Positions 35,112 through 48,189 of a stretch of 64,000 nucleotides of DNA are shown piece after piece (position 1 is the stretch's first letter; each line of letters begins with the position of its first letter). Source of the stretch: Cordia subcordata (lineage: Eukaryota > Streptophyta > Magnoliopsida > Boraginales > Cordiaceae); NCBI GenBank assembly GCA_028554755.1, contig JAPTOF010000020.1:7941001-8005000 (forward strand), written 5' to 3'. The notes beneath the pieces were generated by a model, which was not told where the DNA came from, searched no databases, and was given only the letters and a program-made list of their open reading frames with translations. Made by a program: the position numbers and the translations under genes.

Positions 35112-36879
35112 ATGAATCAAAATAAAATTGATTTCAGTCCGAGCGGTTCAGCTAGAAAACAAATACAAGCTGAATTTCAAAACCTATATATCAGCCTTTC
35201 AGAGATTGGTTTGCTAAAAATATTAATTTAGCAGAAAGACAAATACTCCAAAATGAATTCTATAACCATTTGGAAAATATAAATGAAATAAAAGATTTTA
35301 TTCCATGGTTTTTAGAAAATTATCTAGGGGATCATATTAATGTCCTATAAAAATATTGGAAATTAAAAAATGGAGAACAAGTTGAATCGATTTATACTCC
35401 TACACATCAAGCCATAATAATGGATAAAGAAAGATTGAAATTATATGCTAATGCTTTCTTTAATCTACAAGAGAATGAAACTCTTGTAACCACAACAAAA
35501 AATATAAATGATGTGGTAAAACAAAATAATTTTACTAATTTGTATTTAGTAACCTTAGGAGAACAAATATTATTTCTCAATAATAGGTTATTAAAGAATT
35601 ATGAATTAATAATGGATTTAAAAAATTCTCTGGAGAAATTGCAAAAAAGCAATAATAATAAGGAAGATAAAATTGGGGAAACTTCAAGATTCAGAAGTAA
35701 TCTAATACAGCCTCCTCCAGAAATAAAAAATTTTAAATTAAGTCAAGTATCAGAATCTGAGAAACTTCTTGATAATAAGTTTAAGACATTCAAATTAAAT
35801 GTCGTAACTAAAGAAGAAGTTCCAGATCTAGTTGATAATATACATCAGCAAGAAATTGTTAATGAAACTCTTAATAGAATAAAGAGTAATAATAAATTTC
35901 GATAAACCGGTCCGAAAAATATTATTATCCAAGACCGACACCTCAAGATGTTTTGTTTGAGGAATTACCTAATGAACAAACTTACTATAATGGTAAGACG
36001 ATATATGAGTGGAATATAGATGGCCATTCAGATCAACAAATATATAATACCATCCATAGAATGATGATGTATGCTACAATTTGTAGGCAACATAACAATA
36101 CGGATAAAAGTATTGCTTTGATGATAATAGCAGGTTCACGTGCCAGCTTAAAGGTTGGTGGGAAAATTATCTCAATGAAACCCAACGTCAAACCGTCTTA
36201 AATACTACAAGGACAGAAAATAATATAGTTAAACAGAAGTCATTTATACTTTAACAATAAATATTTGTGAACATTTTACAGGAAGATTCACAACAAATGC
36301 AGAGAATATAAGATCTCTAATCTTGAATCTCAAGTGTCCTACTCTTACCTCATTTAGGTGGTACAAGGATGTATTCCTTAGTAGAGTAATGGAACTACCA
36401 GATGCTAATCAGGCACATTGGAAGTCTAAATTTATAGATGGTCTTCCACAATTATTTGCTGAAAGAGTAAAGAAAACTCTTAGGATAGAAATCTCACCTA
36501 TTGATTATGATAATCTTACATATGGCATGATAATAGGAAAATGCATGCAAGAAGGTTTAGCTTTATGTAATGAAATTAAGTTAAATCAACAAATTAAAAA
36601 ACAAAAGTTAACAGAGAAGTCGCAATTAGGACAATTCTGTGAACAATTTGGTATTGAAATGGGTCAATCCAGTAAACCTAAGAAATATACTAGGTTTTCT
36701 AATATTCAGAAATATAATTCTCCAGTCTATCAGAAGAAAATAGCTGCTAGAACAGCGAGAAAGAAAATTAGAAAAGCTACAAAAAAACAACAGGGATATA
36801 AACGAATTAGATCAAAATCTAATCCTCCTGTGTGTTATAAATGTGGCAGAATAGGTCATATTGCTCCGAAATGTCCCAT
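35112..36879 (+). pseudogene. Coat protein, frameshifted and truncated after zinc knuckle
   Basis: CP from its ATG at 35112. Breaks occur at 35140-35190, a stop at 35347 (GAA to TAA), shifts at about 35900 and 35914, and near 36134 and 36236. The block 36323-36886 is open and includes the basic tail and knuckle CYKCGRIGHIAPKC. It is cut three residues after the knuckle, where about 20 bases of filler (36880-36900) precede an antisense Pol piece. Confidence 0.9.
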
Positions 36880-36900
36880 TTTTTAAATAAGATGAATACA

Positions 36901-37147
36901 AAAGGCATTACATTCCATTCATAATGACCAAATGGTACTACAAAAGCAGTTTTATATCTATCTTTTTCTACTACCTGTATTTGGTAATAGCCAGATTTCA
37001 TATCAAATTTTGAAAATAAACACGCATCATGTATTCTATTAATCAAATCCTTTTTATTAGGAAGTGGGTATCTTATCCATTTCAAAACTTTATTAAGAGG
37101 TTTATAATTAACAACTAATCTTGGAGACCCTCTTTCAATTTCTGATT
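36901..37147 (-). pseudogene. Pol fragment: RT motif A region, antisense
   Basis: Minus-strand RT segment from EIERGSPRLVVNYKPLN to FGHYEWNVMPF, including the catalytic Asp of FDMKSGYYQI. Short piece between filler and an antisense CP fragment. Confidence 0.85.
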
Positions 37148-37546
37148 TTTATAATATTTTTACCACATCATTTATATTTTTTGTTGTGGTTACAAGAGTT
37201 TCATTCTCTTGCAGATTAAAGAAAGCATTAGCATATAATTTCAATCTTTCTTTATCCATTATTATGGCTTGATGTGTAGGAGGATAAATCGATTCAACTT
37301 GTTCTCCATTTTTTAATTTCCAATATTTTTCTAGGACATTAATATGATCCCCTAGATAATTTTCTAAAAACCATGGAATAAAATCTTTTATTTCATTTAT
37401 ATTTTCCAAATGGTTATAGAATTCATTTTGGAGTATTTGTCTTTCTGCTAAATTAATATTTTTAGCAAACCAATCTCTGAAAGGTTGATATATAGGTTTT
37501 TGAAATTCAGCTTGTATTTGTTTTCTAGCTGAACTGCCTGGACAGA
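37148..37546 (-). pseudogene. CP N-terminal fragment, antisense
   Basis: Minus-strand CP N-terminal domain, from the PGSSARKQIQAEFQ segment to NINDVV, open across 37149-37409 and beyond. It ends at a junction with a mosaic of sense dORF and CP scraps. Confidence 0.85.
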
Positions 37547-37931
37547 CGAGACACCACTATGAGAAGATTCTCATGGAAACGCAATCTGTAGATTTTGAGA
37601 TTGGTTTGCTAAAAATTCAGAACCGTTCATCTTTTATTATTTGGTGGAATTATTTTGGTCCAAATTCATCCATACTTCCAGAACCGTTCCAGGATCTTTA
37701 TAAAAGATGGAAGGAAGTATCTCCAAAGATGCAGAATCTACATCAACAATCAGTTGAAGGTACTGCAACAATGTATTTCTTTCTGGAGTTCTCAATTCCT
37801 TGGATTGTCAGATGGATCCCAGAAGTGAGTCATGCAGATAAGCATGTTCCGTGTTTGAAGAGGATATTCTTCACCAAATTCTGGCAAAAGATGATTCAGA
37901 AAGATCCAAAGACGAATCAATTATATTCTCA
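37547..37931 (+). pseudogene. Micro-shuffled dORF/CP pieces and dORF 3' part
   Basis: About 55 bases of dORF (ETQSVDFE) are followed by about 20 bases of CP (GATTGGTTTGCTAAAAAT), a short unclear link, and then dORF from FIIWWNYFGPNSS to NQLYSQ. The last 300 bases are the 3' end of the tandem unit described next. Very short captured pieces suggest template switching during repair. Confidence 0.75.
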
Positions 37932-39660
37932 GGGAGAAATAATGCTCCTGATTATTTCTATGCAAGTAAAGCATTAGAAATTGCTTCTGAAGAAGCTGAA
38001 GTACGTAAAAATATATTGCGTGCTCAGAAGTTTGATATTAAACTTCCCCATCCCAGTTCACCAATATATTCAGAAACAATAAAGTTTCTTGAAGAACTGG
38101 AGAAAAAAGCAGAAGAAAGAAATATAAGTTCTTTCGCTTCAGCTCTAAATACTATAGAGCAAGATGAATCATGCAATATACACGTAATGCGGAGAGGAAA
38201 TAATTCTCTATTTGTCACAGAAGGATCTCATGGATCAACAAGATCCATGGTTGCTGATGTCCAAATACTTGGATGATTTCTCATTCCCAGCACAGTCTTA
38301 CAAGACGAGACACCACTATGAGAAGATTCTCATGGAAACGCAATCTGTAGATTTTGAACACTTCAAAAAGAGTGGAAAGGCAGATATGATGTCCAAAGAT
38401 ATTGCTTATAGCAAGATCTATGTGAAGACTCTTATCAATGCAGAGCAGTGGGGACTTTCAACACATAAACTGAAGTCCTATGTGATATCAACACAACAAG
38501 GTCCCATTCTATACTCTTATTGGGATTATGTGGAAGGATTCTCAAAAGTATTTTATTTTGAGAATGACCAACATAAGCATTCATGGTTTGTGAAGATGGC
38601 TGGTACTATCCTTAATAAGGATATTCCATCATGGTTTATTATTTGGTGGAATTATTTTGGTCCAAATTCATCCATACTTCCAGAACCGTTCCAGGATCTT
38701 TATAAAAGATGGAAGGAAGTATCTCCAAAGATGCAGAATCTACATCAACAATCAGTTGAAGGTACTGCAACAATGTATTTCTTTCTGGAGTTCTCAATTC
38801 CTTGGATTGTCAGATGGATCCCAGAAGTGAGTCATGCAGATAAGCATGTTCCGTGTTTGAAGAGGATATTCTTCACCAAATTCTGGCAAAAGATGATTCA
38901 GAAAGATCCAAAGACGAATCAATTATATTCTCAGGGAGAAATAATGCTCCTGATTATTTCTATGCAAGTAAAGCATTAGAAATTGCTTCTGAAGAAGCTG
39001 AAGTACGTAAAAATATATTGCGTGCTCAGAAGTTTGATATTAAACTTCCCCATCCCAGTTCACCAATATATTCAGAAACAATAAAGTTTCTTGAAGAACT
39101 GGAGAAAAAAGCAGAAGAAAGAAATATAAGTTCTTTCGCTTCAGCTCTAAATACTATAGAGCAAGATGAATCTGTGCAATATACACAGAATGCAGGAGAG
39201 GAAATAATTCTCTATTTGTCACAGAAGGATCTCATGGATCAACAAGATCCATGGTTGCTGATGTCCAAATACTTGGATGATTTCTCATTCCCAGCACAGT
39301 CTTACAAGACGAGACACCACTATGAGAAGATTCTCATGGAAACGCAATCTGTAGATTTTGAACACTTCAAAAAGAGTGGAAAGGCAGATATGATGTCCAA
39401 AGATATTGCTTATAGCAAGATCTATGTGAAGACTCTTATCAATGCAGAGCAGTGGGGACTTTCAACACATAAACTGAAGTCCTATGTGATATCAACACAA
39501 CAAGGTCCCATTCTATACTCTTATTGGGATTATGTGGAAGGATTCTCAAAAGTATTTTATTTTGAGAATGACCAACATAAGCATTCATGGTTTGTGAAGA
39601 TGGCTGGTACTATCCTTAATAAGGATATTCCATCATGGTTTATTATTTGGTGGAATTATG
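37932..39660 (+). repeat. 1002-bp tandem duplication of dORF core
   Basis: A unit starting GGGAGAAATAATGCTCC at 37932 starts again at 38934. Each unit encodes dORF from NNAPDYFYASK to NQLYSQ; the second is cut at about 39660. The join between units (NQLYSQ to NNAPDYF) is identical and out of frame, so this is a true tandem repeat of a rearranged piece. The copies appear identical except at 38168-38195, where the first has altered CTG and CAG sites. Confidence 0.9.
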
Positions 39661-39667
39661 ATTAAAT

Positions 39668-40108
39668 CTAAAGTGTCCTACTCTTACCTCATTTAGGTGG
39701 TACAAGGATGTATTCCTTAGTAGAGTAATGGAACTACCAGATGCTAATCAGGCACATTGGAAGTCTAAATTTATAGATGGTCTTCCACAATTATTTGCTG
39801 AAAGAGTAAAGAAAACTCTTAGGATAGGAATCTCACCTATTGATTATGATAATCTTACATATGGCATGATAATAGGAAAATGCATGCAAGAAGGTTTAGC
39901 TTTATGTAATGAAATTAAGTTAAATCAACAAATTAAAAAACAAAAGTTAACAGAGAAGTCGCAATTAGGACAATTCTATGAACAATTTGGTATTGAAATG
40001 GGTCAATCCAGTAAACCTAAGAAATATACTAGGTTTTCTAATATTCAGAAATATAATTCTCCAGTCTATCAGAAGAAAATAGCTGCTAGAACAGAGAGAA
40101 AGAAAATT
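39668..40108 (+). pseudogene. CP C-terminal fragment, first of two overlapping copies
   Basis: Sense CP from CPTLTSFRWYKDV to the basic segment before the zinc knuckle, open from 39728. It is followed at once by a second CP piece that starts further upstream in the gene, so about 420 bp of CP is present twice in direct orientation. Confidence 0.85.
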
Positions 40109-40992
40109 ATAATACCATCTATAGAATGATGATGTATCCTACAATTTGTAGGCAACATAACAATACGGATAAAAGTATTGCTTTGATGATAATAGCAGGG
40201 TTCACAGGCCAGCTTAAAGGTTGGTGGGAAAATTATCTCAATGAAACCCAACGTCAAACTGTCTTAAATACTACAAGGACAGAAAATAATATAGTTAAAC
40301 AGGAAGCTGTTTATACTTTAACAATAAATATTTGTGAACATTTTACAGGAAGATTCACAACAAATGCAGAGAATATAAGATCTCTAATCTTGAATCTCAA
40401 GTGTCCTACTCATACCTCATTTAGGTGGTACAAGGATGTATTCCTTAGTAGAGTAATGGAACTACCAGATGCTAATCAAGCACATTGGAAGTCTAAATTT
40501 ATAGATGGTCTTCCACAATTATTTGCTGAAAGAGTAAAGAAAACTCTTAGGATAGGAATCTCACCTATTGATTATGATAATCTTACATATGGCATGATAA
40601 TAGGAAAATGCATGCAAGAAGGTTTAGCTTTATGTAATGAAATTAAGTTAAATCAACAAAGTAAAAAACAAAAGTTAACAGAGAAGTCACAATTAGGACA
40701 ATTCTGTGAACAATTTGGTATTGAAATGGGTCAATCCAGTAAACCTAAGAAATATACTAGGTTTTCTAATATTCAGAAATATAATTCACCAGTCTATCAG
40801 AAGAAAATAGCTGCTAGAACAGAGAGAAAGAAAATTAGAAAAGCTATAAAAACAACAGGATATAAACGAATTAGATCAAAATCTAATCCTCCCGTGTGTT
40901 ATAAATGTGGCGAGAATAGGTCATATTGCTCAAATGTCCCATAAAAAGAAAATAAAAGCATTAAATATGGAGGAAGATTTAAAAGAAAATCT
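40109..40992 (+). pseudogene. CP capsid core to zinc knuckle
   Basis: Sense CP from TIHRMMMY (here MMMYPTICRQH) through FTGQLKGWWENYL, the basic tail and knuckle. The knuckle is disrupted at about 40909-40935 by changes at CAG and CCG sites, and the A-run after it has five A. Runs straight into Pol. Confidence 0.88.
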
Positions 40993-43543
40993 TATGAAAG
41001 TAATGCTTAATTCGAATCTGAACAAGAAGATCAAAAAGATCTTAATGACTCAGAGAAATCTAGCTCTGAGGATAATATGAAATATTTATCAGAAGAATCT
41101 GAAATGACAAATAGTTCAGAAGAGGATTATAAACCTTGTGATAATTGTATGAATACTATACAAAAAGATGAAAATGATAATTTCTATCAATTGTTATCAC
41201 GATTCGTAAATATGGAATCAATGTTTTAACTAATGATAATATAATTGAATTACTCGAACAATAAAAGATTCTGAAATCCGTAATAAAATCTTGGAATCTT
41301 TAGGACAATTAAAGGAACTCAAGAATTAATACCAAGAACAAGAAAATTTCATTCCTTATACTTTATCAGTAAGAAAGAGAATGGAAGAAAAGCAGAATAT
41401 AAAATCCTCTATAACCTCTGTAACTACTATACAGATTTAAAAGAGGAAGTTAATAATTTGAAAACTGAAGTTAAAAGGTTAACTCAGGATAATCTTGAAA
41501 TTAATAAAAGATTAGATAAGTTGGATAAGGGAAAAATAAAATTGAAGAACCTGAATCCAGTACTAATCAAGAATTAGAACCATTTTTAGGTAAGATGGAA
41601 TATATAACATCTCAGAAATGGTTAGTTAAAATTGATTTGTTAATACAGGGTGAATACAAAAAAGAATTAATTGCGTTAATAGATAGTGGCGCAGATTTAA
41701 ATTGTATTCAGGAAGGATTAATTCCTACAAAATATTTTGAAAAACCACACATACTTTATCGAGTGCTAGTGGTAATAAAATGGATATATTATATAAGTTA
41801 TCTAAAACTTATATCGTGTTAATAAACAATGTATTCCTAATAGCTTTGTATTAGTAAGAAATATGACTAATCAGGTTATATTAGGAACCCCATTTATTAA
41901 TAAAATATTTCCAATAAAAGAAATTACTAATAATGGAATAATTGGTAATTTTGAAGGAAATGAAATTCAATTTGAATTTATTAAAGACCCCATAACTAAG
42001 TCTTGAATGAAATGGTTGAGTTAATAAAAGCTAAAAACAACCAAGTAAATTTCTTGAATCAAGAAATTAACTCATTAACAATAAATGAGAGATTACAGAA
42101 TCCATATTTGAAACAACGTATAGAGTTGTTAATTAATCAATTCTCAGCAGAGATTTGTGCTGATCATCCTAATGCATTTTGGGATAGAAAAAAACATATT
42201 GTTAGTCTACCATATGTAGATGATTTTGATGAAAGAATGATAACAACAAAATCAAGACTCGCTCAAATGAATGAACAAGAACAGGTTAGATGTAGAGAAG
42301 AAATAAATATGTTTCTACAAAAAGGGTTAATAAGAGAATCCAAATCAGCTTGGAGTTGTACTGGTTTTTATGTGAATAAAAAATCAGAAATTGAAAGAGG
42401 GTCTCCAAGATTAGTTGTTAATTATAAACCTCTTAATAAAGTTTTGAAATGGATAAGATACCCACTTCCTAATAACAAGGATTTGATTAATAGAATACAT
42501 GATGCGTGTGTATTTTCAAAATTTGATATGAAATCTGGCTATTACCAAATACAGGTAGTAGAAAAAGATAGATATAAAACTGCTTTTGTAGTACCATTTG
42601 GTCATTATGAATGGAATGTAATGCCTTTTGGTTTGAAAAATGCTCCTTCTGAATTCCAGAAGATTATGAATGATATATTTATACCATATAATAATTTTAT
42701 GGTAGTTTATATTGATGATGTCTTAGTATTTTCAAAAGACATTAATACACATTTCAAACATCTTGAAATATTCAAGAATCTTGTAATCCAAAATGGATTA
42801 GTTGTCTCAAAACCAAAAATGGTGATTTTTCAATCTAAAATCAGATTTTTGGGATATAATATTGAAGATGGGAAAATAATTCCTATTGATAGGAGTATTG
42901 AATTTGCTTCTAAATTTCCAGATGAAATTTTGGAAAAAACTCAATTGCAAAGATTTCTTGGCAGTCTTAATTACATTCAGCCTTATTATAAGAATTTGGC
43001 TGATGATACTGCTATTTTATATGAGAGACTGAGGAAATCCCCTTCCCCTTGGTCACAAAGTCATACTGAGGCAGTGAGAGTGATTAAATCTAAAGTCAAA
43101 CAGTTGCCTTGTCTTATGCTTGCAAATCCACAATGGGATAAGATTGTGGAGACAGACGCTTCTGATATTGGTTATGGTGGAATACTCAAACAAGTTCAAC
43201 CAACCACAAAACAAGAATTTTTGGTTCGCTTCACATCAGGAAAATGGAGTGAAAGCCAGAAGAATTATGCTACTGTTGCAAAAGAAATTTTAGCTATTGT
43301 CAACAGTGTTTTGAAATTCCAAGATGATCTTTTAAATAAAAGTTTTTGATCAAAACTGATTGCAAATCTGCAAAATTTATGTTTAACAAAGATTTTAAAC
43401 ATGATGTTTCGAAATATATGTTCGCAAGATGGCAAACATATTTAGCCCCTTTTGAATTTGAAATCAAACATATTCAGGGAAAGAATGATACTTTGCCTGA
43501 TTTTTTGTCCCGTGAATATCTGCAGGGGAATGCAACCTCCTGA
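40993..43543 (+). pseudogene. Pol, full length, with longest open RT-RNase H module
   Basis: Full Pol from ATG 40993 to TGA 43541-43543. The N-terminal third has many small breaks (41010-41530, several at CAG/CTG) and the protease frame (IDSGAD) ends at 41822. From 42003 to 43349, 448 codons are open: RT with FDMKSGYYQI and YIDD at residues 236-239, then RNase H with Asp near residue 385 (VETDASDIGYGG) and the AKEILAIV helix. One A fewer in the run at about 43338 splits off TDCKSAKF and LPDFLSRE. Confidence 0.92.
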
Positions 43544-45038
43544 TGGGGGTTTTCAAGGCCGTGGGAAATATGCCCATGGTGGATCATCAAGAGGCCATGG
43601 CAAATATGGTCATGGTAGAGGTAAAGGGAGAAATAATGCTCCTGATTATTTCTATGCAAATAAAGCATTGGAAATTGCTTCTGAAGAAGCTGAAGTACGT
43701 AAAAATATATTGCGTGCTCAGAAGTTTGATATTAAACTTCCCCATCCCAGTTCACCAATATATTCAGAAACAATAAAGTTTCTTGAAGAACTGGAGAAAA
43801 AAGTAGAAGAAAGAAATATAAGTTCTTTCGCTTCAGCTCTAAATACTATAGAGCAAGATGAATCTGTGCAATATACACATAATGCAGGAGAGGATATAAT
43901 TCTCTATTTGTCACAGAAGGATCTCATAGATCAACAAGATCCATGGTTGCTGATGTCCAAATACTTGGATGATTTCTCATTCCCAGCACAGTCTTACAAG
44001 ACGAGACACCACTATGAGAAGATTCTCATGGAAACGCAATCTGCAGATTTTGAACACTTCAAAAAGAGTGGAAAGGCAGATATGATGTCCAAAGATATTG
44101 CTTATAGCAAGATCTATGTGAAGACTCTTATCAATGCAGAGCAGTGGGGACTTTCAACACATAAACTGAAGTCCTATGTGATATCAACACAACAAGGTCC
44201 CATTCTATACTCTTATTGGGATTATGTGGAAGGATTCTCAAAAGTATTTTATTTTGAGAATGACCAGCATAAGCATTCATGGTTTGTGAAGATGGCTGGT
44301 ACTATCCTTAATAAGGATATTCCATCATGGTTTATTATTTGGTGGAATTATTTTGGTCCAAATTCATCCATACTTCCGTAACTGCCCAGATCTTTATAAA
44401 AGATGGAAGGAAGTATCTCCAAAGATGCAGAATCTACATCAACAATCAGTTGAAGGTACTGCAACAATGTATTTCTTTCTGGAGTTCTCAATTCCTTGGA
44501 TTGTCAGATGGATCTCAGAAGTGAGTCATGCAGATAAGCATGTTCCGTGTTTGAAGAGGATATTCTTCACCAAATTCTGGCAAAAGATGATTCAGAAAGA
44601 TCCAAAGACGAATCAATTATATTCTCAGGATCTTATCAAGGAAATTGAAGAAAAGCTTCAACAATACAAGAAGGAAGCTAAAGAGAAACAAAAAGCAACA
44701 ATTCAACCAAAATCATGGTTTGAACAGTTCGTGAATAAGTTGCAGAAGGATAATCCATCCATATCTTTGCAGGATATAATGTTGCGATATGGATAATGTC
44801 AAAGAGGAGATGATACAATTCGCTCAACAAAGTGATACATCTTGAGAAAAGTCCGAGAAGTCAATGGAGATTTCGCCCCAAGGCGTGAGATATTTACGTC
44901 TTGCAGACAATCACAGATCCAGAGGAAGAAGAAAACTATTCCTTGGATGACGTGTTCGAATCAATGAAGGACGCGTTGAAAGGTCCGATTCAAATAATGA
45001 AGAAGGGAGAATCGACCAAAGTGATCCTAAACAGGTAA
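43530..45038 (+). pseudogene. dORF, full length, late breaks
   Basis: Begins at 43530 overlapping the Pol stop and is open for 283 codons, the longest dORF stretch that includes the Arg/Gly-rich N terminus. A CAG-to-CGT change makes the stop at 44379-44381; the next block is open to about 44796, where bases at a CAG-like site are missing, and the acidic tail has further small breaks. Confidence 0.9.
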
Positions 45039-45910
45039 AGTTTAGGAAAAGAGAAAAGAATAGTGATGATCATGATGTCAGTGGAGAAAGCGGTCGTGAT
45101 TATTGCTTCAAGACAAAGAGGAATCTGATGACTAAATAATAAGTCCAACAGATTTCACAAAAGTTTCACAGATATGGACAGTGTCCACTATTCATAAAAG
45201 TAGTGGAGAAACTGTAGATAAACAGAGTTTACTTTTTATGTTTGTAATTATTGTGTTTCCGGATCTCAAATCAGGAGTCCGAGGAAAATTGTTTTGAACT
45301 TATGTTTCAAATCCGAGGCTTCAATTGTCTATAAAAGCCATGAATCGGGAAACAGAAACATAAGCTAGGAATTAGAAAGAATTTTTATATTTTGTAAATT
45401 TTGAAAACAAATAAAAAGTTCAGAGTTTTTTTTTTCAGGTACTCTCTCTTTTATTTTCTTGTCAATTTTTATTTTATTTTATTTTTTGAATTGAATTCTT
45501 GGCCTCAATGATAGGCTGAGTTGTTGATGAATTGATATAATGCTGATATAACATAAGAGTTGATTTAAGCCAATTTTAGATGCAGTTGATAATCCTCAAA
45601 TGTTTCCGCTGATATGTTCTAACTTAAGGATTATGATATATCTGTGATATTGCTTGGAGTTCTGGTTCGAAGTATATGATTGAATCCTAGGAGTGTCCCA
45701 GGTCTGTTGCCATTGCCGTGGGATTGGCGTAGGCGTTTTTGACCTTCTTCTCTGTTCACTCCAGATTAGGGTTTAATGATATATTAGGTAATTTACCAGG
45801 GATCCAATCTGTTGTTTGCATATCTCAGATATAGCTTAAATCTTAAGGATCTAGATTATATCCACGGACTGCTATTTGCGGTCTTATCACCTGGGCCTAG
45901 GTTGGTATCA
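45039..45910 (+). promoter_or_regulatory. Viral IR with promoter, ending inside the PBS
   Basis: Sense IR with TATAAAAG at 45330-45337, AATAAA and full leader. It breaks off inside the PBS (TGGTATCA at 45903-45910) and is joined to antisense RNase H. A transcript from this promoter would run antisense through Pol, CP and MP at 45911-51084. A short duplication of TTTTA units (about 45471-45486) is private to this copy. Confidence 0.87.
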
Positions 45911-48189
45911 TAATTCTTTTGGCTTTCACTCCATTTTCCTGATGTGAAGCGAACCAAAAATTCTTGTTTTGTGGTTGGTTGAACTTGTTTGAGTATTCCA
46001 CCATAACCAATATCAGAAGCGTCTGTCTCCACAATCTTATCCCATTGTGGATTTGCAAGCATAAGACAAGGCAACTGTTTGACTTTAGATTTAATCACTC
46101 TCACTGCCTCAGTATGACTTTGTGACCAAGGGGAAGGGGATTTCCTCAGTCTCTCATATAAAATAGCAGTATCATTAGCCAAATTCTTATAATAAGGCTG
46201 AATGTAATTAAGACTGCCAAGAAATCTTTGCAATTGAGTTTTTTCCAAAATTTCATCTGGAAATTTAGAAGCAAATTCAATACTCCTATCAATAGGAATT
46301 ATTTTCCCATCTTCAATATTATATCCCAAAAATCTGATTTTAGATTGAAAAATCACCATTTTTGGTTTTGAGACAACTAATCCATTTTGGATTACAAGAT
46401 TCTTGAATATTTCAAGATGTTTGTTATGTGTATTAATGTCTTTTGAAAATACTAAGACATCATCAATATAAACTACCATAAAATTATTATATGGTATAAA
46501 TATATCATTCATAATCTTCTGGAATTCAGAAGGAGCATTTTTCAAACCAAAAGGCATTACATTCCATTCATAATGACCAAATGGTACTACAAAAGCAGTT
46601 TTATATCTATCTTTTTCTACTACCTGTATTTGGTAATAGCCAGATTTCATATCAAATTTTGAAAATACACACGCATCATGTATTCTATTAATCAAATCCT
46701 TGTTATTAGGAAGTGGGTATCTTATCCATTTCAAAACTTTATTAAGAGGTTTATAATTAACAACTAATCTTGGAGACCCTCTTTCAATTTCTGATTTTTT
46801 ATTCACATAAAAACCAGTACAACTCCAAGCTGATTTGGATTCTCTTATTAACCCTTTTTGTAGAAACATATTTATTTCTTCTCTACATCTAACCTGTTCT
46901 TGTTCATTCATTTGAGCAGGTCTTGATTTTGTTGTTATCATTCTTTCATCAAAATCATCTACATATGGTAGACTAACAATATGTTTTTTTCTATCCCAAA
47001 ATGCATTAGGATGATCGACAAATCTCTGAGAATTGATTAATTAACAACTCTATACGTTGTTTCAAATATGGATTCTGTAATCTCTCATTTATTGTTAATG
47101 AGTTAATTTCTTGATTCAAGAAATTTACTTGGTTGTTTTTAGCTTTTATTAACTCAACCATTTCATTCAGTACCCTAGTTATGGGGTCTTTAATAAATTC
47201 AAATTGAATTTCATTTCCTTCAAAATTACCAATTATTCCATTATTAGTAATTTCTTTTATTGGAAATATTTTATTAATAAATGGGGTTCCTAATATAACC
47301 TGATTAGTCATATTTCTTACTAATACAAAGCTATTAGGAATACATTGTTTATTAACACAGATATAAGTTTTAGATAACTTATATAATATATCCATTTTAT
47401 TACCACTAGCACTCGATAAAGTATGTGTGGTTTTTTCAAAATATTTTGTAGGAATTAATCCTTCCTGAATACAATTTAAATCTGCGCCACTATCTATTAA
47501 CGCAATTAATTCTTTTTTGTATTCACCCTGTATTAACAAATCAATTTTAACTAACCATTTCTGAGATGTTATATATTCCATCTTACCTAAAAATGGTTCT
47601 AATTCTTGATTAGTCGATTCAGGTTCTTCAATTTTATTTTTTCCCTTATCCAACTTATCTAATCTTTTATTAATTTCAAGATTATCCTGAGTTAACCTTT
47701 TAACTTCAGTTTTCAAATTATTAACTTCCTCTTTTAAATCCTGTATAGTAGTTACAGAGGTTATAGAGGATTTTATATTCTGTTTTTCTTCCATTCTCTT
47801 TCTTACTTCTGATAAAGTATAAGGAATGAAATTTTCTTGTTCTTGGACTGTTAATTCTTCAGGTTCCTTTAATTGTCCTAAAGATTCCAAGATTTTATTA
47901 CGGATTTCAGAATCTTTTATTGTTCTGAGTAATTCAATTATATTATCATTAGTTAAAACATTCAGTTCCATATTTACAATCGTGATAACAATTGATAGAA
48001 ATTATCATTTTCATCTTTTTGTATAGTATTCATACAATTATCACAAGGTTTATAATCCTCTTCTGAACTATTTGTCATTTCAGATTCTTCTGATAAATAT
48101 TTCATATTATCCTCAGAGCTAGATTTCTCTGAGTCATTAAGATCTTTTTGATCTTCTTGTTCAGATTCAGAATTAAGCATTACTTTCAT
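45911..48189 (-). pseudogene. Pol without RNase H C terminus, antisense
   Basis: Minus-strand Pol from its ATG (48187-48189) to RNase H at SESQKNY, where it is cut. Blocks open: 47006-47971 (N terminus, coiled coil, protease IDSGAD) and 45856-46941 (RT with YIDD, first RNase H Asp). Breaks at about 47020-47035 and 47965-47975 fall at CTG/CAG sites. It shares NNKDLINRI and EKSSSEDNM with the 40993-43543 copy, showing common descent. Confidence 0.92.
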
